Of a DNA stretch of 40,988 nucleotides, positions 18,765 through 26,889 are shown one piece after another. The stretch's first letter is position 1. Every line of letters starts with the position of its first letter. The notes under the pieces are model-generated. The model did not search any database and was not told the origin of the DNA. It saw nothing but the letters and a program-made list of their open reading frames with translations. The translations under genes and the position numbers were made by a program. Source of the stretch: DASVRA01 sp036388855 (GTDB taxonomy: Bacteria; Pseudomonadota; Alphaproteobacteria; Caulobacterales; Caulobacteraceae); contig DASVRA010000009.1 of NCBI GenBank assembly GCA_036388855.1, positions 1 to 40,988 of the forward strand. The letters run 5' to 3'.

Positions 18765-20546
18765 TCAGGCGGCGTGCAGGGGCCAGTAGTAGGCGATCAG
18801 AGGCGTGCCGGCGGCGAGCACGAACACCGACAGCGGCGCCCCCAGCCGCGCGTAATCGCCGAAGCGGTAGCCGCCGGGCCCCATCACCAGGGTGTTGCAC
18901 TGATGGCCGATGGGGGTGAGGAAGTCGCAGGCCGCTCCGATCGCCACCGCCATCAAAAAGGCGTCGGGGTTGAGGTGCAGGATCTTGGCCAGGCTCATGG
19001 CGATGGGCGCCATCACCAGCACGGTGGCGGCGTTGTTGAGGAAGGGCGTCACCGCCATCGCCGCCAGGATCAGCACGCCGATGCCGGCCCAGGAGGGCAG
19101 CCCGGCCATGAATGGCGCCAGCGCGTGGGCGACCAGCTCGGTTCCGCCGGAGACCCGCAGCGCGTCGCTGATCGGGATCAGCGCCGCGATCAGCACCAGC
19201 ACCGGGGCGTCCAGGCTGCGGTAGGCCTCGCGCAGCGACAGCGAACCGGCGGCGACCATTGCCAGCGCCGCGCCGAAGAAGGCGATCGCCACCGGCACGA
19301 GGCCGGTCGCCACCAGGATCATCGCCCCCGCCAGCACCGCGATCGGCAGGTACTTGCGGCTGGCCGCCCCCAGCCGCAGGTCGCGCTCGGCCAGCGGCAG
19401 GCAGCCCAGGTCGCGCAGCACCGCCGGCAGCGTCTTTGACGCCCCCTGCAGCACCACCACGTCGCCTGGATTCAGCGTCACCGACCGCGGCCGCTCGGTG
19501 ATCCGCTCGTCTGCGCGGCCCACCGCGATCAGGTTCACTCCATAGCGCTCGAACAGCCCGATGCTGCGCGCCGACTGCCCGCGCAGCACCGAGCGGGGCC
19601 CGATCACCGCCTCGCTGACCCGCACCTCGTCGTCGGCATCCTCGGTCGCCACCTCCTTGCGCGAGCGGCCGAGCTTCAGCCGCGCCCGCGCGATCAGCTT
19701 GTCCAGCGCCCCCTGCTCGCCCTGCAGGATCACCGTGTCGCCCGGCGCGATCACGGTGTCCGGCAGCGCCGCCTTGCGCCGCTCGCCCTCGCGCAGCAGG
19801 CCGATCACCCGCACGCTCCCGTCGGCCATGGCGTGCAGGTCGGTGACTGTCCTGGGCTCGGCCCAGTCGTACGGCGCCCGCGCTTCGGTGACGTAGGGCG
19901 CCGCCTCCAGCGCCTCCTCCAGTCCCGCCGGCCCATGCCGTCCCTTGGGGATCAGCCGGTAGAACACCGACAGGAACAGCGCCCCGCCCAGCGCCAGCCA
20001 CAGGCCGACGGGCGTGTAGTCGAACATGCCGAACGGCTCGCCGAACTCAGCGGCGCGCACCTGCGAGACAATGATGTTGGGTGATGTGCCCACCAGGGTG
20101 ACGATGCCGCCGAGCAGCGACCCGAAGGCCATCGGCATCAGGTAGTTGGACAGCGAGCCGCCGCTGCGCTTCGACAGCTGCCCCGCGATGGGCATGAAGA
20201 TCGCCAAGGCCCCGACGTTCTTGGTCACCATCGACATCAGGGTGACCGCCAGCACCATGGCCGGCACCTGGGTCGGCTCGCGTTTGAGCCGGATCAGCAG
20301 CGGCCGCAGCGCCGACTCGACGATTCCCGACTTGCCGATCGCCGCCGAGATCACCAGCGCCGAGGCGATGATCACCACGATGTCGTTGGAAAAGCCGGAG
20401 AACGCCTCCTTGGCCGGCACCACCTGCAGCACCACCCCCGCCAGCAGCGCCGCCAGCGCCACCAGGTCGTAGCGAAACCGCCCCCAGATGAAGACGACGA
20501 TCGCTCCGCCCAACAGGGCGAAGGCGAGGGTTTGCTGCAGGGTCAA
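18765..20546 (-). CDS. SLC13/DASS-type transporter with RCK_C domains
   Basis: A 593-residue inner-membrane transporter of the SLC13 (divalent anion:Na+ symporter) superfamily. About six N-terminal membrane segments carry FSGFSNDIVVIIASALVIS and FGSLLGGIVTLVGTSPNIIV, the family Ser-Asn-Thr hairpin. A soluble middle part at about 210-375 contains two RCK_C (TrkA-C) units (SVRVIGLLREGE..., LPDTVIAPGDTVILQGEQGA; SARSIGLFERYGVNLIAVGR, LNPGDVVVLQGASKT). A second membrane half follows, with VTPFLNNAATVLVMAPIAMS and FLTPIGHQCNTLVMGPGG. Proteins with this layout include sulfate permeases such as SLT/SAC1 types; the substrate is not decidable. The start is TTG, with no ATG or GTG in frame nearby. Confidence 0.9.
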   Translation of the reverse strand: MTLQQTLAFALLGGAIVVFIWGRFRYDLVALAALLAGVVLQVVPAKEAFSGFSNDIVVIIASALVISAAIGKSGIVESALRPLLIRLKREPTQVPAMVLAVTLMSMVTKNVGALAIFMPIAGQLSKRSGGSLSNYLMPMAFGSLLGGIVTLVGTSPNIIVSQVRAAEFGEPFGMFDYTPVGLWLALGGALFLSVFYRLIPKGRHGPAGLEEALEAAPYVTEARAPYDWAEPRTVTDLHAMADGSVRVIGLLREGERRKAALPDTVIAPGDTVILQGEQGALDKLIARARLKLGRSRKEVATEDADDEVRVSEAVIGPRSVLRGQSARSIGLFERYGVNLIAVGRADERITERPRSVTLNPGDVVVLQGASKTLPAVLRDLGCLPLAERDLRLGAASRKYLPIAVLAGAMILVATGLVPVAIAFFGAALAMVAAGSLSLREAYRSLDAPVLVLIAALIPISDALRVSGGTELVAHALAPFMAGLPSWAGIGVLILAAMAVTPFLNNAATVLVMAPIAMSLAKILHLNPDAFLMAVAIGAACDFLTPIGHQCNTLVMGPGGYRFGDYARLGAPLSVFVLAAGTPLIAYYWPLHAA

Positions 20547-20681
20547 GCGAGTCTCGGCCGCTCCGGTTCGGCAGGAACGAACGCGTGCGGGAGCATTAGG
20601 CTGCGCGCCATGTCATATGGCCGCGGGCCGCGGACAGGATGCGGCGGTCCCCCCAGCTTCACTGGCACGGCGACACCCACG

Positions 20682-21116
20682 ATGGACACCGCCTTGAATC
20701 TGAGTGTCACGGACAGCCCGGGCGCTGAAGCCCATCAGACGATCCTCGGCGGCCTCGTGGCCAGCAACGAGCTGCGCTTTGGGCCCTCGCACTGGCGGCC
20801 GCTGGCCGTGTTGCTGCACGACGATCAAGGCAAGATCGTCGGCGGCCTCTGGGCCGGAACGGCGTTCGACTGGCTGCAGATCGAGTTGCTGTTCGTGCCC
20901 GAGCCCATGCGGACGCGGGGGACGGGCGCGAGGATGCTTGCCCTCGCCGAGGAGGAAGCCCTGGCGCGGGGCTGCCGCGGCGCCTGGCTCGATACCTTCG
21001 GCTTCCAGGCGCGTCCGTTCTACGAGCGGCGGGGCTACCGGGTGGTGGGGCGGATCGACGATCACCCCCGCGGTTCCGCCCGCTACTTCATGAGTAAGGA
21101 TTTCGAACGCGCCTAG
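20682..21116 (+). CDS. GNAT-family N-acetyltransferase
   Basis: A 144-residue GNAT acetyltransferase that would use acetyl-CoA. The acceptor region and strands (LAVLLHDDQGKIVGGLWAGT) are followed by FDWLQIELLFVPEPMRTRGT with the CoA pyrophosphate loop (MRTRGTGARM) and the C-terminal YERRGYRVVGRIDDHPRGSA. The ATG at 20682 gives a normal domain; the ATG at 20610 would add 24 residues of low-complexity sequence. Its stop overlaps that of the convergent oxygenase gene (CTAG at 21113-21116). The close packing makes a link to the neighbouring biosynthetic genes possible, but not shown. Confidence 0.85.
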   Translation: MDTALNLSVTDSPGAEAHQTILGGLVASNELRFGPSHWRPLAVLLHDDQGKIVGGLWAGTAFDWLQIELLFVPEPMRTRGTGARMLALAEEEALARGCRGAWLDTFGFQARPFYERRGYRVVGRIDDHPRGSARYFMSKDFERA

Positions 21117-21811
21117 TTCAGCGCCGCCCAAAGAGACGGAGTGGAGGCGCGGTTCGTCTCGGGCACGGGGATCCGGCGGCGGAACGCGTCGTCGAAGACC
21201 CCGTCCACGCGGATCGAGAAGCTGAGGCCCTCGCGGCCGTCGCCGCCATGGAACTGGTTGACCGTGTCGAACCAGGCGCAATGGGACGCGACGTACTCCT
21301 TCTCGCCCGTCTCAGGGTTCAGCATGTAGAACGGCTTCTCGAGGCTGGTCCTGAACCAGACGAACTCGTGCAGCAGGTCGGTGCTGTCGTGGTCGCGGTG
21401 CGCGGTCACCGGACGGGCCACGTCGTCGTAGATGATCAGCATCCGCCCGGTGGCGCGGAAGGGCAGGGTGTCGATGAACGCCATCAGTTCGGAGAACTCC
21501 TCCGCCTCCTCCGTGGGAACCCAGAGGTCCGTAGCGTCCAAGTCGTAGTAGTTCTCCGGCCCCTGAGAGCGCGACAGGTACACCATCCGTGTTCCCGGCA
21601 GTTCGGGGCCGGCCTCCTGGAGCCGGAATGGACCCGTGTAGAAGCGGCGGTCCCCAGCTCCCGCGAGCCGCCTCTGGAGACGCTCACGGACATAGCCGTC
21701 GAGCCCCTTTAGCCGGTCCACGTCCACGAATTCGTCCAGCGGCCTATAGGACGGGTAGCGGATACGCGGATCCAGCGGTTCCGGGGCTGTGGCGGCGGTT
21801 TGGGCGATCAT
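21113..21811 (-). CDS. Fe(II)/2-oxoglutarate oxygenase-like protein
   Basis: A 232-residue protein with the pattern of a cupin-fold Fe(II)/2-oxoglutarate dioxygenase. The strand-turn GRMLIIYDDVARPVTAHRDH gives His138 and Asp140 as the H-x-D pair, FDTVNQFHGGDG gives the distal His188, and LSFSIRVDGVF gives Arg201 for binding the 2-oxoglutarate carboxylate; all spacings fit the fold (50 and 13 residues). It resembles the Asp/Arg beta-hydroxylase group in outline, but I do not recognise a characterised homologue. The ATG at 21811 has AGG immediately before it and a TATTAA about ten bases upstream, so the transcript may be leaderless. It is divergent from the ATP-grasp/decarboxylase fusion and probably modifies its product. 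Confidence 0.65.
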   Translation of the reverse strand: MIAQTAATAPEPLDPRIRYPSYRPLDEFVDVDRLKGLDGYVRERLQRRLAGAGDRRFYTGPFRLQEAGPELPGTRMVYLSRSQGPENYYDLDATDLWVPTEEAEEFSELMAFIDTLPFRATGRMLIIYDDVARPVTAHRDHDSTDLLHEFVWFRTSLEKPFYMLNPETGEKEYVASHCAWFDTVNQFHGGDGREGLSFSIRVDGVFDDAFRRRIPVPETNRASTPSLWAALN

Positions 21812-22018
21812 CCTAACGGCTTAATAAAAAAAATTGCGGGGAGACTGAACCCGACTCCGGCCAGTCCGTTCAGGTGTTCGCGAACCGCCTGAAGCCGGTC
21901 GGCTGCATAATAACAACAGCCGAGCGCGCTTGGGGTTCGTTATTAACAAAAGCTACTGGAGCGGGCGGCGCTCTTTACAGGGCGCGACAATGGGTGGTGG
22001 TCGGACTTGCAGGAAAAC
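21812..22018. promoter_or_regulatory. AT-rich divergent promoter region
   Basis: This 207-base gap between the oxygenase and the fusion gene is far richer in A/T than its surroundings (TTAATAAAAAAAATTG near 21820; CATAATAACAAC near 21905; GTTATTAACAAAAGC near 21940). It probably holds promoters for both arms: TATTAA on the minus strand just before the oxygenase start, and one of the TTATTAAC-like blocks on the plus strand. AATAACAA-like and ATTAACAA words recur about 35 bases apart. A GGCTG...CAGCC hairpin spans 21900-21920. Confidence 0.55.
21869..21893. promoter_or_regulatory. Candidate operator palindrome
   Basis: A 25-base near-palindrome with outer arms TTCAGG / CCTGAA and an inner TTCGCGAA, placed in the middle of the divergent gap. 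It looks like the binding site of a dimeric regulator that could control both arms. The regulator is unknown. Confidence 0.4.
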
Positions 22019-24277
22019 ATGCGGATTTACGTAAGCGGGCTCTACAGCGGCGGCAATCCGCAGCCCGGTGTCGGCATCGTGCGCTCGCTTCGCCAGGGCT
22101 ACCCGTCGGCCCGCCTGGTGGGCGTCGAGTATTCGACCCGCAGCTCCGGCATCCATTGGCATGAACTGGACGAGGTGTGGCTGCAGCGGCCCTGGGACGA
22201 GCTGGACCTCGCCGCCCATGGCGCCGCCATCCGCGAGCTGCTGGACGGCGGCGCCCTCTGGATTTCGGGCAGTGACCTGGAGGCGATGTGGCTGGCCAGC
22301 GTCTTCCCCGACGGCCATCCGAACCTGCTCTGCCCGCCGGCGGCAGCCTACCCCCGCATAGCCAAGCCCCAGGTGGAGGCGCACGAGGGGCTCCCCGTTC
22401 AGATCCCCCCCTACGTCTCCACCGACCTGCCGGACTGGGACCTCCACGGCTTCTGCCGCAAGCACGACTGGCGGGTCTGGCTGAAAGGCCCCTACTACGA
22501 CGCCGCCCGCACCCCGAGCTGGGACATCTTCGAGGCGGCGCGAAACGCTCTGACCAAGATATGGAGCACGGAGCGCCTGTTCCTCCAGGCCCACGTCGGC
22601 GGCTACGAGGAGTCGGTGATGCTGAGCGCCTACCAGGGCGAGCTTCTCGGCTGCGTGCGCATGCGCAAGCGCGAGATCACCCCCGAAGGGAAGACCTGGG
22701 CCGGCGACGTCAGCGAAGTCGAGGACGCCTTCCGCGAGCCACTGCGCCGCATCGTGCGCGAGCTGAACTGGACCGGGGGAGGGGAGCTGGAGATGGTCCG
22801 CGACCCCGACGGCGCGCTCTGGCTCCTGGAGTGGAACCCGCGCTTCCCCGCCTGGGTCCACGGAGCCACCCTCGCCGGCACGAACCTGCCCGCCCTACTG
22901 GTGCAAGGCGCCACCGGTGTGGCTCCGCGCGTGCACGAAGCGCGCGGCGACCAGTTCACCCGCGTGGTGCTGGAAGTGCCGGTCCAGGAGGCCTACCCCC
23001 TGCCGCCGCTGCCCGAGCCGTTCAGCGGCGCCGTCGGTCACTCGCTGAAGCACCCCTCGGGCCTACCCGACCTAGCCGAGCGGCTGCACCGCGTCGGCGG
23101 CGCCCCACGTGAAGAGGAGGCCACCGCCGAGCGACGGCCCCCGCGCGTGCCCGAGACCATGCTCGAAGACCTCTCTGCCCAGGACTTCGACCGGATCGAA
23201 ACCCCCTCTTTCATCCTGATGGAGTCCACCGCCGCCGACACCTTCCGCCGCGCCGCCGAGGTGGCCCACGCGCTCAGCACCAACACCACCACGGTCACCA
23301 ACGCCTACAGCATCAAGACCAACCCCGATCCCCGACTGATCCGGCTCGCGCTGGACTCCGGCTTCCTCGCCGAGGGCATCAGCCTGCTGGAACTGCAGCG
23401 CGCGCTGGAAGTCGGCTTTCGCCCCGACCAACTGGTGCTCAACGGCCCGGGAAAGTGGTGGCCGGCAGGCCTGCTGCCCAAGGAGCGCATCCACGCGGTC
23501 TTCTGCGACTCCGCCCCCGATCTGAAGAAAACCGTCGCCGCGCTAAACAGCGGCGAGCTGAAGTCGAAGATCGTCGGCGTGCGCCTGCGCACCCCCCACG
23601 TCGCCTCGCGCTTCGGCATCGCCATCGACAGCCCCTCGGCCTTCCGCTCGCTGGTCGAGTCCATCGCCACGCTGCCCCAGGACACCGGTTTCGGCGTTCA
23701 CTTCCATATGGCCAGCAGCAACATCGGCGTGCGCCGCTGGTGGCGGCTCTACGAGTCGATGCTGCGCTGGTGCCAGGCGCTCGAGCGCCTCACCGGGCGC
23801 CCCATCGAGGTGCTCGACCTCGGCGGCGGCTGGTTTCCCGACGACTGGCACAGCGCCGACGCCACCGACTTCGCCCAGGCGGTGCGCCGCGCCCAGGCCT
23901 TCCTGCCCCACGTCGGCCAGATCATCTCTGAGCCTGGGAAGGCCATGGCCCAGCCCTCAATGGCGCTGGCCATGCGCGTGCTGGAGATGCAGGAGGACGA
24001 GGACGGCGCGGTCACCGAGGTCGTCGTCGACGGCTCCATCGCCGAGCTGCCGATGCACTTCTTCCAGCCTCACCGGGTGATGGCGCGCGGCGAGGGCGGC
24101 GGCTGGACCCCGCTGCGGCGCGGCAAGAGCCACCTTCTCGGGCGTCTGTGCATGGAGCACGACATCGTCGCCACCAACATCGAACTGCCCGAAGGCACGC
24201 GCCCGGGCGACGTCCTCGTCTTCTGCGACGCGGGCGGTTACGACAGGAGCATGTCCTATGTATTTGGCCGCGGATGA
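22019..24277 (+). CDS. ATP-grasp ligase / PLP decarboxylase fusion
   Basis: A 752-residue two-enzyme protein. Residues about 1-330 form an ATP-grasp ligase: pre-ATP domain MRIYVSGLYSGGNPQPGVGI, Lys156 in VWLKGPYYDAA, LFLQAHVGGYEESVML, and the metal-binding ELEMV...LLEWNPRFP (257-277). Residues about 385-752 form a fold-type III PLP decarboxylase like LysA or ornithine/diaminopimelate decarboxylases: PLP Lys433 in YSIKTNPD, HFHMASS (561-567), LGGGW (601-605), EPGKA (638-642) and CDAGGY (736-741). Pairing suggests that an amino acid is decarboxylated and the amine or its precursor is ligated to a carboxylate. ATG at 22019 has AGGA close upstream; TTG at 22007 is an alternative. The last 20 bases overlap the transglutaminase-like gene. 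Confidence 0.8.
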   Translation: MRIYVSGLYSGGNPQPGVGIVRSLRQGYPSARLVGVEYSTRSSGIHWHELDEVWLQRPWDELDLAAHGAAIRELLDGGALWISGSDLEAMWLASVFPDGHPNLLCPPAAAYPRIAKPQVEAHEGLPVQIPPYVSTDLPDWDLHGFCRKHDWRVWLKGPYYDAARTPSWDIFEAARNALTKIWSTERLFLQAHVGGYEESVMLSAYQGELLGCVRMRKREITPEGKTWAGDVSEVEDAFREPLRRIVRELNWTGGGELEMVRDPDGALWLLEWNPRFPAWVHGATLAGTNLPALLVQGATGVAPRVHEARGDQFTRVVLEVPVQEAYPLPPLPEPFSGAVGHSLKHPSGLPDLAERLHRVGGAPREEEATAERRPPRVPETMLEDLSAQDFDRIETPSFILMESTAADTFRRAAEVAHALSTNTTTVTNAYSIKTNPDPRLIRLALDSGFLAEGISLLELQRALEVGFRPDQLVLNGPGKWWPAGLLPKERIHAVFCDSAPDLKKTVAALNSGELKSKIVGVRLRTPHVASRFGIAIDSPSAFRSLVESIATLPQDTGFGVHFHMASSNIGVRRWWRLYESMLRWCQALERLTGRPIEVLDLGGGWFPDDWHSADATDFAQAVRRAQAFLPHVGQIISEPGKAMAQPSMALAMRVLEMQEDEDGAVTEVVVDGSIAELPMHFFQPHRVMARGEGGGWTPLRRGKSHLLGRLCMEHDIVATNIELPEGTRPGDVLVFCDAGGYDRSMSYVFGRG

Positions 24278-24974
24278 CCTAGGCGCCGCCCGCCCCGTTG
24301 GCGGGGACGCGCGATCCTCCTGTGAGCTGAAGTGGCGGGACTGGCCCGCATCCACGCTGTCACACCACGGCCGGGCCTGCTGCGAGATCGCGCGCGAGTG
24401 GGTGCTGGCCATGGACTACTCCCAGCTGGCCGACGCCTCCCCGCTCAGCGGGCCCCGCTGGGTGCGTCAGCGCTACCCCTGGGGACCGTCCGCTTGGCCG
24501 CTCCATTGGTGCGAGGCGGTGGAGCGCAAGCGGCTCGACTGCGGCGCCCACGCCGCCATCTCCCACCAGATCTTCGCCGCCCGCGGGGTGGAGAGCTACC
24601 CCGCCCAGTTCGTGCAGCAGTACAGCCACGAGGCCACCAGCCACTGGGGCCTCAAATGGGGCGAGGAGGAGGTCACCGCCGCCTGGATCGACGGCGACGT
24701 CATCTATCACGAAGGCTGCGCCGTCCGCGCCGGACCCGACGAGGTCAAGCTCTGGGACGCCAGCGCCGGCTGGTGGATCGACCCCGAGCAGCGCGGCGGC
24801 TACGGCGCCCTGCTCAGCGTGCGCGTGCGCGCGCCCGACGAGGAGACCTTCGCCTGGGGCCGCAGAACCTTGAGGGCCAACATCTGGCATAACCTCGCGG
24901 CTGGGGACGACGAAGCGATTGCCGCCCAGTCAGCGGAGCCGTCGGCCCCTTCACGCTGGGCCGCGGCTGAATAG
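24258..24974 (+). CDS. Transglutaminase-like Cys-His-Asp protein
   Basis: A 238-residue protein I cannot name. Its centre fits a transglutaminase/papain-like fold: Cys95 in RLDCGAHAAISHQIFAARGV at the start of a helix, His151 in DGDVIYHEGCAV, and Asp167 in EVKLWDASAGWWI, in the order and rough spacing of a catalytic Cys-His-Asp triad. The flanks are Trp-rich (WVRQRYPWGPSAWPLHW; TSHWGLKWGEEE). No signal peptide is seen. It begins 20 bases before the fusion gene ends, so the two are translationally coupled and probably act on the same compound, perhaps as an amide-forming or amide-cleaving step. The fold assignment is by motif only. Confidence 0.5.
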   Translation: MYLAADDLGAARPVGGDARSSCELKWRDWPASTLSHHGRACCEIAREWVLAMDYSQLADASPLSGPRWVRQRYPWGPSAWPLHWCEAVERKRLDCGAHAAISHQIFAARGVESYPAQFVQQYSHEATSHWGLKWGEEEVTAAWIDGDVIYHEGCAVRAGPDEVKLWDASAGWWIDPEQRGGYGALLSVRVRAPDEETFAWGRRTLRANIWHNLAAGDDEAIAAQSAEPSAPSRWAAAE

Positions 24975-25004
24975 TCGGCGCGACGCGGAACGCGGAGCCA
25001 GGGT

Positions 25005-25232
25005 CTATGGGCGCGCCTGCGGGTCCGATGATTCCGGGCTGAAGCTCTCATACGCGACATCACCGGTGTGGGCTGGATCCGCCGCATTGGCGCCCGGCGC
25101 GGAGGCGGCGCCGGCTCCAGAGGCGATCTCAGATATCGTCGCGATCGCTTGGTCGATGGTCGCGCGGGCTGAGCGGAGGTCCTCGAGCACGGCGGCCAAA
25201 GGCTGACTCGCCTCAACCGAAGGATTGGTCAT
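25005..25232 (-). CDS. Small hypothetical protein
   Basis: A 75-residue acidic protein with no recognised family. Residues 8-40 form a probable amphipathic helix (PLAAVLEDLRSARATIDQAI, then ATISEIASG); the C-terminal half is Ala/Pro/Gly/Ser-rich and disordered. An 11-codon longer version starting at 25265 is possible. It lies between the convergent transglutaminase-like gene and the end of the aldehyde dehydrogenase gene, on the same strand as the latter. A structured leader with a soft C-terminal tail is also the shape of a modified-peptide precursor, but there is no core motif to support that. Confidence 0.45.
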   Translation of the reverse strand: MTNPSVEASQPLAAVLEDLRSARATIDQAIATISEIASGAGAASAPGANAADPAHTGDVAYESFSPESSDPQARP

Positions 25233-25311
25233 GGTCGAAAGCCATCCGTCTTGTTGCGCCGGCACGGTTTAACCCGGAGAACGCCCCTGCTCAAAGACTC
25301 CGGCGGCCGCC

Positions 25312-26877
25312 TTACGGCGCCGGCTTCACGTCGAACGTGACGCCCTGGGCCAGGGGCAGGGTGCGGCCGTAGTTCACCGTGTTGGTTGCGCGGCGCATGT
25401 AGGCCTTCCAGGCGTCCGAGCCGGACTCGCGCCCGCCGCCGGTCTCCTTCTCGCCGCCGAAGGCGCCGCCGATCTCCGCGCCCGAGGTGCCGATGTTGAC
25501 GTTGGCGATGCCGCAGTCGGAGCCCACGTCGGAGACGAACTGCTCGGCCTCGCGTACGTCGTTGGTGAAGATCGAGGACGACAGCCCCTGCGGCACATCG
25601 TTCTGCAGGCGAAGAGCCTCGTCGAACTCACTGTATTTCATCACGTAAAGGATGGGTGAAAAGGTCTCGCGCAGGACCGGCCCATCCTGCGCCGGCATCT
25701 CCACCAGCGCCGGGCGGACGTAGACCGCCTCGTCACCCGCCACGTCCACGCGCTCGCCGCCCTGGACCTCGCCGCCGGCCTCGCGCGCGTCGGCCAGCGC
25801 CCGCTCGTGGGCCTCCAGCGCGGCGCGGTCGATCAGGGGGCCGACCAGCACGCCCGGCTCGCGCGGGTCGCCGATGCCGACGGAGGCGAAGGCGGCCTTC
25901 AGCTGCGGCACGAGGCGGTCATAGACGCTCTCGTGCACGAACAGCCGCCGCAGCGAGGTGCAGCGCTGCCCCGCCGTGCCCATGGCCGAGAAGGCGACCC
26001 CGCGCAGCGCCAGGTCGAGGTCGGCGGTGGGGGCCACGATCATGGCGTTGTTTCCCCCGAGCTCCAGAATCGGCCGCGCGAAGCGGGCGGCCAGGCGCGG
26101 CCCGACCGCGCGGCCCATGCGGGTGGAGCCGGTGGCGGACAGCAGCGGGACCTTCTGGTGGTCCACCAGCACCTCGCCGATGTCACGTTCGCCGATCAGC
26201 AGGACAGACAAGTTTTCCGGGGCTTCAGGGAATTTGCTGGCGGCCCGCTCGAACAGCGCCTGCGTCGCCAGCGCGGTCAGCGGCGTCTTCTCCGAGGGCT
26301 TCCACACCACGCTGTCGCCGCACACCAGCGCCAGCGCCGCGTTCCACGACCACACCGCCACCGGGAAGTTGAAGGCGCTGATCACCCCCACCACCCCCAG
26401 CGGATGCCAAGTCTCCATCATCCGGTGCTGCGCCCGCTCCGTGGCGATGGTCAGCCCGTAAAGCTGCCGCGACAGGCCCACGGCGAAGTCGCAGATGTCG
26501 ATCATTTCCTGGACTTCGCCGAGGCCCTCGGAGGTGACCTTGCCGGCCTCCAGCGTCACCAGCCGCCCGAGGTCCGCCTTGGCGGCGCGCAGCTCCTCAC
26601 CGAGCAGCCGCACCAGCTCGCCCCGGCGAGGTGCGGGAACCTTGCGCCACTGCAGGAAGGCCTCGTGCGCGGCGTCGATCGCGGCGGAAGCCTGCTCGGC
26701 CGTGACGGTCTTCACCCGTCCGGTCACCTCTCCGGTGATCGGCGAACGGGCGATCAGCGCCCCGCCGGTGTAGGCGGCTTCGGCCACGCCGAGACGCCCC
26801 AGGATCTCGCGCACCTCCTCGGCGGCGGAGGGGAGGGCGGCGCGGGCGGCTTCGAGGGTGGAGGCGGAGTCAGCCAT
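25312..26877 (-). CDS. Aminoadipate-semialdehyde dehydrogenase (ALDH7-like)
   Basis: A 521-residue NAD-dependent aldehyde dehydrogenase of the ALDH7/antiquitin-AmaB type. The nucleophile is Cys306 (TAGQRCTSLRR) and the general base Glu272 (LELGGNNAMIV); VISAFNFPVAVWSWNAALAL and WKPSEKTPLTALA belong to the cofactor site, and FGGEKETGGGRESGSDAWKA is typical of the family. Its likely substrate is alpha-aminoadipate semialdehyde (or its cyclic form, piperideine-6-carboxylate), giving 2-aminoadipate. ATG at 26877 follows AAGGAG. It lies 12 bases after the lysine dehydrogenase-like gene, and the pair make sense as a lysine degradation operon. Confidence 0.9.
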   Translation of the reverse strand: MADSASTLEAARAALPSAAEEVREILGRLGVAEAAYTGGALIARSPITGEVTGRVKTVTAEQASAAIDAAHEAFLQWRKVPAPRRGELVRLLGEELRAAKADLGRLVTLEAGKVTSEGLGEVQEMIDICDFAVGLSRQLYGLTIATERAQHRMMETWHPLGVVGVISAFNFPVAVWSWNAALALVCGDSVVWKPSEKTPLTALATQALFERAASKFPEAPENLSVLLIGERDIGEVLVDHQKVPLLSATGSTRMGRAVGPRLAARFARPILELGGNNAMIVAPTADLDLALRGVAFSAMGTAGQRCTSLRRLFVHESVYDRLVPQLKAAFASVGIGDPREPGVLVGPLIDRAALEAHERALADAREAGGEVQGGERVDVAGDEAVYVRPALVEMPAQDGPVLRETFSPILYVMKYSEFDEALRLQNDVPQGLSSSIFTNDVREAEQFVSDVGSDCGIANVNIGTSGAEIGGAFGGEKETGGGRESGSDAWKAYMRRATNTVNYGRTLPLAQGVTFDVKPAP

Positions 26878-26889
26878 GTTCGTGCTCCT

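Noticed and set aside
25005..25232. RiPP precursor peptide for the neighbouring enzymes
   Set aside because: The helical leader and soft tail are suggestive only; it is on the opposite strand, nearer the aldehyde dehydrogenase gene, and has no core residues typical of a known class.
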